Shown piece by piece: positions 1-9,262 of a DNA stretch of 64,000 nt. The notes beneath the pieces were generated by a model that saw nothing but the letters and a program-made list of their open reading frames with translations, searched no databases and had not been told where the DNA came from. Position 1 is the first letter of the stretch. Every line of letters starts with the position of its first letter. A program made the position numbers and the translations under genes. The DNA is from Gnetum montanum (Eukaryota > Streptophyta > Gnetopsida > Gnetales > Gnetaceae): assembly GCA_015680685.1 (NCBI GenBank), contig MNCI01011957.1, positions 210,572 through 274,571 on the forward strand. The letters are read 5' to 3'.

Positions 1-2108
1 CGGTGTTGCGAGGCTTGGGTTCTGAACCAGTTGACAGAACCGATCATGTCTCTGGATGGCAGCAGGGGATAACTGTTTGTGTTTCATTAACCCAGCCTTT
101 AGGAGTTGGTCAAATAGTTGGGATGGCTTCATAGGCAGTGGCGTATATTGGGAAGGTTCTTTCCTTTCAAAGTTTCTCGTACGATTTTGTGTTGGGTTCT
201 GCGATGATGATGATTCCGGTGTAGTTGCGGGAGTAGGTTCGGTATAATTAGTAGGGGCCACTGGCGGTTTGCCTTGTTGTGCCACATTCGCTTGTTGCGT
301 TTCAGCTACTATCACTATGGTTGCTTTAGCCTTTTCCTTATCTTTCTTACTGTGTTGATTCTTAAAAGCTAAATATGCGAGATCGTGCTATTCTGGACCA
401 TCTTCTCTATGTTTTTAATCTATACAAAGGCTTGACTAAGGTTACGCGCATTGAGGTAATATAACTTGGATTTGAAAAAGTCGTTAACAGCTACCTTTAG
501 AATGGTGAGGAGGTACATCTCTGGAATAGGCTCATGGAGCTCATTGAGAGTAGCACTCCACCTTTGGATGAATTTTTGTACGGGTTCCAGAGGTGCTTGT
601 TTAACCTGTATAAGGCTATCAAGTGTTACTTCAGGTTTCAAGTTATACTTGAACCTAGTCACAAATTGATGTAACAACTCCTCTAGGAAAAATATCGAAT
701 TTCTTGGCAAGGTCCGGTACCAATTAAGTGCTCTCCCTACGAGGGACATAGGGAACACTGGCAAAATGGCATGGGGCCATGCCTAGAGTAATGTGCATTC
801 TAGCCTAAATGTTATAAAGTGAGCATTGGGATCCATCTCCCTGTTATATTTAGTTAGCGCAGGCAATGATACTCCTTTGGGTAAGGTTAGGGGCGGAACG
901 GAAGAGCTGATGGGGTCATCGTGGTAAAAGTCCACTACCTTCAACTCCCCATCGGCAGCTGTTTTGAGGCGTTTGACCTTGTCAGTTAGTTCCTGCATTA
1001 GTTTTTTAGCATCCGCCCAGTCTTGAGCACTAGGTGAAGTAGCAGCTTGGGGATGTGGTGCAGTGTACATATTAGATTGTTGAATAGTAGGTTGGAAGGC
1101 TGAAAGCTGTGTAGTTGGCGGTTGTACTTGTGGAATATTTATAGCGGGTGGTACTAAGGGTGGCATATTGTAAGCGAGGGGTTGTTGTTGCTGTGGTTGC
1201 CCTTAAGGAATGTTGGCCAGTGGAATCATGTGAGGTGGTATGTTGTAGTGAGGGGGTTGATGTGGTTGAGCACCCATCGCTACCCATTGCCTGGTCATGT
1301 TTTGTGTAGGAACCCCTTGTTGGGTTACAGTGGTGGAAGGGGCTCTGTGCGTTTGGATGTGGGGGATATAGTGAGCGGACGTAGATGCCGGTATCACATG
1401 TGGCATCTCGATCACTCAGGGCGGGAAGGTTGTTCCCATGTTATTGTGAGGGGGTGGTACTGGCGAGGATGGGCCTGCGGCTACAGCAGGAATGATAGCA
1501 AGAGGGAGTGTACTGAATTGTGGGTCGGTTGCAAGAGGAGCATGAACAAGCGTGGATGTTTCTGGCGGAGGCATTTGCGTCTAGGTGAACTTGAGGGGTT
1601 GGAGGGGCATGTTTTCCCCTATGTCTGGATGAAACATGGGGTTGATATGGGTTTGTGGGCTAAGGGTGTGGTACGAGTCTTCATGTTCGGATTGGGTAGT
1701 GAACTCATCCTCCTCTTCCAGTTGAGGATCTACTGTAGGCTGATCCAGAGATTGGCTCCTTTGCAAGAGGAGTTGTGTGATGAGCTCAGAGTAAGGCTCT
1801 GGGACAGGGATGATATCGTATGGGGAAGGAATGAACTCTTTCCCTTCCTTGTAGAAAAGTTCGTACTGCCTCTTAACTTCTATTTCGGCTCGGTCCACAA
1901 CTAGGCTGGCTTGTATGAAATTGTATTGGTCTTGAGTTATGGTGTTGGATGATGGGTTCCTCCCTTGCAATCTAAGGGACCAGCGAGGCCCCATTGTGGG
2001 TTGTACCATGGGCTGTTGGACAGCCATGGTGCCTACAATGTCAATGACTTGGGTGGTTGTAGCGGTGGTGTTTGCAGTGTTCATGATGACTAGTTGAGAA
2101 TGTGACAT
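1..2108 (-). pseudogene. Gag of Tat-like Ty3/gypsy element F, with in-frame stops
   Basis: This is the capsid/nucleocapsid precursor region of an LTR retrotransposon. It runs leftward from an ATG at 2106-2108 and leaves the window at position 1. One reading frame holds throughout the part I translated and is broken only by stops at 1581 (TAG), about 1418 (TGA), 1203 (TAA), 783 (TAG) and 420 (TAG). The N-terminal third is Pro/Gln/Thr-rich. The retrotransposon gag core lies at about 420-1000, with motifs such as DFYHDDPIS, TKYN, DPNAH, SLVGRALNWY, LEELLHQFVTRFKYNLKP and a KFIQRWSATLNEL stretch. The same core recurs on the plus strand at 10240-10746 and about 24400-24890. The ATG follows a 754-bp leader and primer site, which supports the start. 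F has the fewest breaks of the Tat-like gags here, so it is probably the youngest. The 240-codon plus-strand ORF at 1182-1904 is an antisense shadow. Confidence 0.85.
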
Positions 2109-2850
2109 GATGTAGAGATGTGAAGTCAGTGTACTTAGTGCAGTGTAAACCTACGTTGGTAGCGTACAGCGTATACACTTCAATGACCAGCGTATAATGA
2201 CAGCGTATACAGCGTATAGTATCAGCGTAGAGAATCTACAGCGTAAATGGTACAACGTATACGCTAGGCAACGTATACAGCATTAGCGTGGAGCGTAAAC
2301 AGGGTTACAGCGTACAGAGGGTAGCGTATGGACAACAGCGTAACCGAGCTTATGGCATAGGATGTTCAGCGTAAACTTAGCGGTGGCGTATACAGCGTAG
2401 ACGGAGTCTTGTGTGCAGTGTAGACAAGGTCTACAGCGTAAAGCGGGTAGCGTGTGTATTAGCTTTGTAAACAGAGTTGTGTGTGCAGCATAAACAAAGT
2501 CTGCAGCATAAATCGTGTAGCGTATATTCGACAGCGTAGACACTGGGGATTTTGCAGACAGAGTCAACGTATGGTTGACAGCGTATATGCTGGAAGACTT
2601 GCAGATGGTAAATTTTAAATGGAGAAGCATAGACACTCAACAGCGTAGACGCTGGATAGTTTGTAGGCAATAAGTTTTAAACTGCACAGTGTAAACGCTG
2701 GGAGGTTTTTAGAAGGAATCGACTTATGGTCGGTAGCATGGACGCTCAACAGTGTAGACGCTGGGAAGTTTGCAGGTAAGGTTTGCGTATACCTAGCAGT
2801 GTAGACACTGAGAGCTCTGAGGCATAGTAAGTTTTTAGGCGGAGCCCCTC
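2109..2850 (-). repeat. Element F leader with AGCGTA / CAGCGTAGACGCTG dyad repeats
   Basis: The untranslated leader between primer site and gag is filled with variants of AGCGTATAC and AGCGTAGAC. The clearest dyad is CAGCGT-AG-ACGCTG at 2641-2654. Relatives occur near 2533, 2688, 2751 and 2796, where nearby DNA also repeats (GCTGGAAGWTTGCAGG-like). The same core motif fills the U3 of this element. No gene is visible; short ORFs here are by-products of the repeat. Confidence 0.7.
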
Positions 2851-2862
2851 CTTGTAGCACCA
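2843..2862 (-). other. Primer binding site of element F
   Basis: On the minus strand the LTR ends in TGATACA, is followed by GAAAT, then TGGTGCTACAAGGAGGGG. Plant primer sites start with TGG, the complement of the tRNA CCA end. The close relative TGGTGCTAGAAGGAGG occurs at the same place in E (6063) and, mutated, in C (8814), so the site is conserved in the family. I cannot name the tRNA. Confidence 0.65.
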
Positions 2863-3456
2863 ATTTCTGTATCATCCGAAATTGTCAGTCGCTGACTGGA
2901 AGGAAACAGAAACCGGGGGGATCACAGGACATGCACAGAAGACCCTACCTTCGTCTAAGGGTGAGTTGGAATGAATGAAGGCAGAGTACCTTGGATGGTC
3001 TGCACGCGGATCAGGCAAGGATTTCCCCAAACGCACACTGAGGTGCTATATGTTGGGTTATACGTAAACGGCGTAATAGGCGTAAGACTGAGCGTAAACA
3101 ACGTAATTGATGTTAGTGGAGCATAAACGTAAAAGAGCATAAACAAAATACATGCAAGAATTAATGTAAACTATAACAAATTTTAGGAAGAAAATGTAAC
3201 AATGGCATTTTAAAATGAGAGTACAATGCACCGGTCTAACGTAGTTGTGGCTTTGACACAAGGCGGACGAAAAGCCCCGGTGGATGCATGGATGATTGTG
3301 GGCTAGTTCACACTGTAGGCATAGCATAGAGGCTGTATGCTTAGCGTACAGGGTTGTCCAGCGTACAAGGCTCTTTGCTCTGATTCTTAGCGTCTTTGCT
3401 CTGGTTTTGCTCTCTAGAAATTTACCAACCGACCTGGATCTAATCTAAAATTGGGG

Positions 3457-3464
3457 CTTTTATA
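3457..3464 (-). promoter_or_regulatory. TATA box of the element F LTR
   Basis: On the minus strand the sequence reads CTGTATAAAAGCCCC. It lies inside the LTR, downstream (in transcription sense) of the palindromic array and about 590 bp before the LTR end, a reasonable U3/R arrangement. No experimental start is known. Confidence 0.6.
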
Positions 3465-3559
3465 CAGGTTTTGACGCTAGACTCGGGTTGGGCGACACGT
3501 GACGCATTGATCGGGTGCAAAAGCATAAAATTTACAAGTGTACAACATGTTACATTTAC

Positions 3560-4020
3560 TGGGTGTATACGCTGAGCGTATATGTTGTATCAGGCGAGCG
3601 TAGACTCTGGGCGTATACGCTGGGCGTATACGCTGGGCGTATACGCTGTATGTGCTGGGCATATACGCTGGGCGTATACGGTGTGGGTGTTGAGTGTATA
3701 TACACAGATGGCTGCTGGGCGTATACGTCGGGCGTATACGCTAATGGTTGCCGAGTGTATACGTTGGGCGTACACGCTGATGGTTGCTGCTTTGTGCCAA
3801 GTCTTGCTCTGTAGTGCTATTTCCATCTTCGGGGATTACATGTCGGGCGTATGCATCAGTTGTACAAGCTGAACATACTTGTGAGGTGTATACACTGGTC
3901 GTGTACGTTGTGAACATCGGGCGCATACGCTATGAACTTAAGCGTATACGCTGTGAATGTGAACTTTGAGCGTATATGCTGGGCATATACGCTGAGAATG
4001 TAGACTTGGGCATATACGTT
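3560..4020. repeat. Array of GCGTATACGC palindromes in the U3 of F
   Basis: Perfect 10-bp palindromes GCGTATACGC occur at 3611, 3624, 3637, 3732 and 3942. Single-mismatch copies occur at 3563, 3659, 3672, 3719, 3768, 3921, 3970 and 3983. The first three are spaced exactly 13 bp apart (GCGTATACGCTGG units). Several variants differ by one C to T or G to A change, such as GCATATACGC. The array lies upstream of the LTR TATA box. Confidence 0.9.
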
Positions 4021-4163
4021 GAGAATGCATACTTAGTGAAAATTAAGCATCTGATCTCCGAAGTTGCCATGTTTGATACCAAACATAGCCGTGGTCATCT
4101 GTGGGTCCCATGGATCTGTTTCTTATTGGAAAAGTATTAAGCTCGAAATTTTGTGGTGTTTCA

Positions 4164-4795
4164 CCACACAGTACACTATGGCCCCATTGTAACCTTACTG
4201 AACACTGCGTGGTACACCACGGTGGCCAACCCAGCAAGCACAATTCATCACAATGAGCACTAGACTTCATAGCCCAACACCATCATGACTATGACTATAC
4301 TCCCACTATGCTTGTTGTACACTATGTACCTTCTAAGACCCTTTTGGAGTTACCTATGTTCCCATTTGGGGTGGTGTTTCATTTCTCTCTCATGTTTCTA
4401 GCATTTTCTTGCGTCTTTTTACATTTTTTCACATGTCGTCACACCGTACTATGCTTGGGCAGTAATCTCTGTCGGTTGACACCCTCATTTTAGTTGAAAC
4501 CTTTGGTTATGCCTTTCCCCATTTTATGGCTACGCTCTACACTTAGCACTACGAAACATCATTTTGACACTTAGCACTATTTCATGTTGTTTGCATTTGC
4601 ATCTTGGCTAACTATGCCACCCCTCGGTTGCACCCATCACCCTGGTTGCAACTGGGAAAGTCCCTATTTGATTAATAAGATTGTTTAGGACACTCTACCT
4701 CCATTTTCCAATAAGGCCCTCATCCAGAGGTGGGGTTCGACTGTGTGCTCGAGAATCCCTCAGTGCTCTAGCCATTGACATTTTTGATCGTTACA
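4164..4795 (+). mobile_element. LTR fragment G (3' part only), Tat-like
   Basis: This stretch aligns with the second half of the E LTR: a TTCATAGCC and ACTATGACTA block, then TTGTACACTATGTACCTTCTAA, a GGGGTRGTGTT block and the LTR end GCCATTGACATTTTTGATCGTTACA at 4795. Its 5' part is missing because element F begins at 4163. Directly after 4795 the sequence continues mid-way through the E LTR. I infer that G inserted into E's 5' LTR and F into G, but the left flanks lie outside the window. Confidence 0.6.
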
Positions 4796-6057
4796 CACTC
4801 TCCACTGCCTTGGAGTGTAGTCAAGTGTAGTTAATATGAAGAGCCAATTTTTTATAGATTTTCCTAAGTGTTGTGACTACACTCTCCCCTAGTCCAGAGT
4901 GAAGTCAAGCGTAGTTAGCCAGAATAGCCTCCAAAGGCCTCCACAATGTAGCACTGGCATTCAGCTCAGCTCCAACTCATCTCTAGTAAGCATAATCAAC
5001 AACATGCATATTTTTTGTACCCCTTTTTGTCTCGAAATTATAACTACGATTAATCCCACTCAAGATAGTGGAGAGCATAGACCTAGAACATAGTCTCCAA
5101 ACTTGCATTTTTTCAAGTACATTACAATTCTCTCGGTGCATATACCTGCAGTTGGCAGCATAGTCATAGTCTTATAGTCTCGCAAAGTCTGATAGAGCAT
5201 AGTAGAGGACAACATTGCTAGCCTCAATGGAGAGTGTAGTTGGGTGCAACGTAGTCCCAACCATCCCAATGCCACATGGCAGCCTCTCCACATTTCACGC
5301 TAACCCTAACCTTATAAATGCCCTAGCCATCTACATATTTAGGGGTTGGCATGTTTGGCAAATTTTGAGGTACGTTGGCATTTTGGCATTTTGGGTGAAC
5401 AAAGATTCAAAGGCACACTAGCCAACTGGAAAGAGGTAGAGTTACATACCATGGTCCACTACAACCCTACCATAGCCCAACAAAACATTACAACCCATAA
5501 TACAATGTGGTGGCCAATCCAGTAAGCATAAACACCACGATGAGCACCAGTCTTCATAGCTAAATACCTCTAAGACTATGACTACGCTCTTCATTACCCC
5601 TATTGTACACCGTATACCTTCTAACCCCTTCTGGTATTAACTACGCTCAACCCCATTTGGGGTAGTGTTCTATTTCTCTTTTGCAGTTTTCACACTTTCT
5701 TTGCATTTTCACTATTTTTAACACGTGGCCATGTTACAACTACACTTGGGTAGTAGTCTCTACATTTTGTCACCCTCATTTTTACCAAAACCCTTGACTA
5801 TGCTCATCCCCTCAAGCATGCATGACTACGCTAAACACCATTAACACTGTTGACACTATTAACACTGTCAACATTGTGAACACCACTTAAACACTTAGCC
5901 TTGTTTGGCATTGCATTTGGCAAGTCCCTATTCAATCGACAAGACCATTCAAGGCATCCCATCTCCACCTCTAGTAGGCCCTCACATAGACTTAGGGTTA
6001 GGCTATGTGCTTGCAAACCCCTCGGTGTTCCAGCCACTAACATTTTTGGTCATTACA
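4796..6057 (+). mobile_element. 5' LTR of element E, first ~300 bp missing
   Basis: It aligns along its length with E's 3' LTR from about 30893 to 32135, including hairpin motifs, the TATA box, the AACACTGTCAACATTGTGAACA block and the terminal CATTTTTGGTCATTACA. It ends with CA at 6057, followed by the primer site. The missing first ~300 bp were displaced by G and F. Confidence 0.75.
5313..5319 (+). promoter_or_regulatory. TATA box of E 5' LTR
   Basis: TATAAAT in the context CCTTATAAATGCCC. The same box occurs at the equivalent place in the E 3' LTR (31403), C 3' LTR (23203) and, on the minus strand, the solo LTR (26554). Confidence 0.6.
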
Positions 6058-6062
6058 GTTTT

Positions 6063-6080
6063 TGGTGCTAGAAGGAGGGT
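6063..6080 (+). other. Primer binding site of element E
   Basis: TGGTGCTAGAAGGAGGGT starts six bases after the LTR end. It is conserved with F (minus, 2862) and C (8814), and identifies 4796-6057 as a 5' LTR. The 350 bp that follow (6081-6434) are a non-coding leader with further GAGAGCATAGT motifs. Confidence 0.65.
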
Positions 6081-6434
6081 TGAGTCATTTCCTTCTTTAG
6101 ACTCCATTGTGGTTGTCTTACATGCTCTCTACATTGTAGTTTTCTATCAACCCATTAGTGTAGATTAGACCCCATTGTTAGGCCCCTCAAGGCTCCATGT
6201 AGCAACCCAAATCAGACTTCTCTCCACTATTTTCCTAAGTATATGTTCTCTGAGTGTAGAGAGCATAGTTGGTAAAGAGAGTAGTTTATGGAGAGTGTAG
6301 TTACCTCTCAGTGTAGAGAGCATAGTCTCCATAGTTAGCGATTTTTCTACAACCTCCATAGTTAGTTATTTTTCTACAATTTCTAGACTTAGCCATTTTT
6401 CTATAGTGCTCCTTTCATAACTTGATTTGTGACC

Positions 6435-6857
6435 ATGAATCTAGATCAACCTTTAATGTCAGTGCCAAATGCATGTAACACCTTCACCATGGCAGGACCA
6501 TGTTCATCCCTTAGGCTCACAACAAACAATACAACTTCCTATGTGCAAAGATCCAAGCAGGCTTACCTGTGGATTGCCTTGATATGGAGGCAAAACAAAA
6601 CTTCAAACTAATCCACTAGGATGGATGAGAGTATCTCCCTTCCTCATTTCACATCATCCCGCTCATGAAGTCTCACCATTGGTTGTTATTCCAACTCATC
6701 CAAGCACATGAGAATGATGTAGGGATAAACTAGGAGGAAGCCCTACAGAAGGAAGAAGATGAGATTGAAGCTTGCTTTGAATGTGAGAGCCCTTTCCACA
6801 CCATCTTCCAACAACCACTCACTGGTCCAAATCCCCCTCATTTTAGTTCATCAACAT
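6435..6857 (+). pseudogene. Gag N-terminal part of element E (left of C insertion)
   Basis: An ATG at 6435 (ACCATGAAT) opens a frame matching the start of C gag at 9263 (ACATGAAT). Both contain a block reading roughly RYNFLYVK near nucleotides 6530 and 9425. The frame is short and broken. The text stops at 6857, where the LTR of element C begins. The continuation is at 23896, where the sequence again aligns with C gag at about 9745. The leader and N-terminus are therefore separated from the gag core by 17 kb. Confidence 0.6.
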
Positions 6858-6939
6858 TGAAACACCACCAATTTCAGGCTTTAGCACTTCAATTGCAAAT
6901 TTTTCTAAGTGTAAAAACTTGGTAAATTTTTTTAAGTGT

Positions 6940-7670
6940 TGGTGCTATGCTCCACAATGTAGCCAACATAGCATGCACCAAGGTCTATTTTGCAAAATTT
7001 TTTAATTGTTAACAGCAGTTGCATGAAAAGTTTTCTAAATGTGCTACTACGCTCTCTCTACCTGCTATGCTCCCTAGTGTAGCTAGCATAGCACACACTT
7101 CCATGGCTAGTTCACCCAAGTGCCAAGATAGAAGTTGTTAAGGTTGCTTGGGATGAATGAAATACTTTGATAAATTTTCTATCTCTTGGGTTGTCACACT
7201 TGCTATTCTCCCTAGAGTAGCTAGCGTAGCACATGTTCTAGTGGCTAGTTCACCTAAGTGTCAAGGTAGAAGTTGTCACAATTTCTTGGGATGGAAAAAA
7301 TAGTTTGGCAAATTTTCTATCTTTTGGGGTTGCTATGCTCTACTACGCTCCCCAATGTAGCCAACATAGTAGATTTTTCAATGCCTAGTTTTGCCTAAGT
7401 GTTAGGCAAGAAGCTATTAAGCTAGCTCAATATGCAAGAGACATTTGGCAAATCTTCTTACTCCTAGGGCTACCTCTCCTACTACTACCCAAAGCATAGC
7501 AAACGTACCATGAAGGAAGACTGCAGATTCTATCAAATTTTGGCTAAGTATCCCTGCTATGCTCTACTACACTCTAGAGCGTAGCTAGCATAAACAGTAT
7601 GGGACATCCAAATTTTGCAAAATTTGACTAAGTGTTCTGTTACGCTCTAGAGTGTATCTAGCTTGACACT
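6940..7670. repeat. Hairpin motif array in U3 of C 5' LTR
   Basis: Six degenerate modules start near 6948, 7066, 7205, 7335, 7555 and 7642. Each has a GCTATGCTC-like half followed 10-20 bp later by a GTAGCYARCATAGC-like half, so each can fold back on itself. Between them are T-rich segments ending in CTAAGTGT. Variation between AGCGTAG and AGCATAG is the change expected from CpG decay. Confidence 0.7.
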
Positions 7671-8114
7671 GAAGAAAAGCCTCTGACAACCTTCAAAAGC
7701 CTCAGAATTCAGCATCAGCATTTGTCTGAACTCTAACATTCCTCTAGCAAGTAGGATCAACAATTTGTATCTCTTTTGCATTCCCATTGGTTCCCAAAAT
7801 TTTTCCTATGCTTGACCCTACTTGAAAGAGGGGAAGATGTAGTCTCAAAGTGTAGCCTTTAAGTTGCACTATTTTACATTATCTCCAGGTACATTGCAGT
7901 CCTTTAAACTTTCACACATGCAGTCATGGTAGTGTAGGCATAGTTCAGCAATGTTTGGGGACCCATTGCAGTACTGTAGATTATAGCACTTTGTTACTCC
8001 CATGGAAGCATAACAAAGGTCAATGTAGCTCCATCTATCCTAAATCCATGTTGCATCTAATCCACATCTTATGCCACGTGGTGCCCAATCTGCATTTTGT
8101 GCTAACCCTAGCCC

Positions 8115-8121
8115 TATAACT
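8115..8121 (+). promoter_or_regulatory. Decayed TATA box of C 5' LTR
   Basis: TATAACT in the context GCCCTATAACTACCC, aligned with the intact TATAAAT of the 3' LTR at 23203. Confidence 0.45.
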
Positions 8122-8813
8122 ACCCTGCCATTTAGCATTCTAGGGGTTGGCAAATCAAAAGGGCATTGGGAATTTTAGCATTCTTAGAATTTCTATCACT
8201 CTCTCACTTGAGCACCTAGGCACACGTAGCACTTTGAACTTTGGCACATACCAGAATGTAGTTCACCATTATACCCATGGAATACAATAATAACCATCCT
8301 AGCAGGTTTAGTCCTCATAGCAACTATTAGTTCCATGTCCTGGGCATCTTAGAGATGGTGACTACACAGCTATGCTACCACTGTGCCTGCTTGTACATTG
8401 CGTACCACTCTCAACTCTTTTTTTGCAATAGCTATGCTCCCCCATTTAAGGTAGTGCACTTTCATTTTCAAGTTTTGTTGAATTTTTCAAGAATTTTTCT
8501 TTGGTATCTAGCATAGCACTTGCATTTTCTCACTATTTCATATGTATTTGCATGTTTACATTGTTGTTCTCAAACTAGGGCACCCTACTATGCTCTAGCT
8601 TAGCTAGCCTCGGTGCTCGCACATAATGCTGTATAAGCCCCGCTCACGCACGGTTGTCTTAACACCTTGTAAGTCCCTATTTGATCAACAAGATCATTCA
8701 AGGCACTCCATCTCCATTTTCTAGCATGACCCTTGCATGGACTCAAGATTAGGCTATACACCTGCTGACCTCTCAGTGTTCTAGCCACTGACATTTTTGG
8801 TCATCATAGTTTT

Positions 8814-8831
8814 TGGCACTAGAAGGAGGAC
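8814..8831 (+). other. Primer binding site of element C (mutated)
   Basis: TGGCACTAGAAGGAGGAC follows the LTR end at the same spacing as in E, with a two-base change from TGGTGCTAGAAGG. The stretch 8832-9262 is a non-coding leader. Confidence 0.6.
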
Positions 8832-9262
8832 CTCCCATTCCTTTTGTGTCCAAGGGTAGTCCCATGTGCTTTCTACACCTCCATTACTAGTTTTAAACTA
8901 GCGTAGATGTAACACCCTTATGGACCTACCATAGTAGTAGCTGGATCATAGGCTAGTGTAGGAGTTTTCTGCGATTTAGTTGGTGTAGATTGGTCCTAGT
9001 TGTCGGTTCCCCTGGAACCTTGTAGGATGAAAGCCCAATTGTATCCCCTATGCCAAGCTTTGGGTGCTCTAGAGAACATAATAACCCCTTAGAGCATATC
9101 AAGCATAATGTCAAAGTTGGTCACTTTTTAGCAGTATTTCTGGAGTTAGTCATTTTTTGGCCTGTTTTCATAGTTTCTCATACTTAGCCATTTTTTCAAC
9201 ATTTTTTGCACTCAACCATTTTCTATTCAGTGGTATCATTTCTTGCATTTTTACATAGTAAC

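Larger units (their letters stand above)
2868..4163 (-). mobile_element. 5' LTR of element F (Tat-like), minus strand
   Basis: Read on the minus strand it begins TGAAACACCACAAAATTTCGAGC at 4163, matching the LTR starts of C (TGAAACACCACCAATTTC) and of the solo LTR, and ends TGATACA at 2868 directly before the primer site. Length is 1296 bp. U3 carries the GCGTATACGC array and a TATA box (3457-3464); the rest toward 2868 is R/U5. The outer flank starts CCACA at 4164. The partner LTR lies outside the window, so the target duplication cannot be checked. Confidence 0.75.
6858..8808 (+). mobile_element. 5' LTR of element C
   Basis: It starts TGAAACACCACCAATTTC and ends GGTCATCATA (final CA decayed to TA), 1951 bp. 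It aligns over its whole length with 21957-23895, by eye roughly 80-85% identical, so this is an old insertion. U3 carries the hairpin array (6940-7670), and a decayed TATA (TATAACT) lies at 8115. No ORF of note. Confidence 0.85.

Noticed and set aside
1182-1904. 240-codon plus-strand ORF
   Set aside because: It lies antisense to F gag, whose minus-strand frame has recognisable gag motifs; the peptide has no family-like features.
3600-3760. CRISPR-like regular repeats
   Set aside because: Units are 13 bp with no unique spacers, and lie inside a plant LTR.
4043-4163. Possible host coding remnant (minus-strand peptide with GYVWYQTWQLRRSD)
   Set aside because: The sequence fits as the first part of the F LTR; I could not tie the peptide to any protein family.
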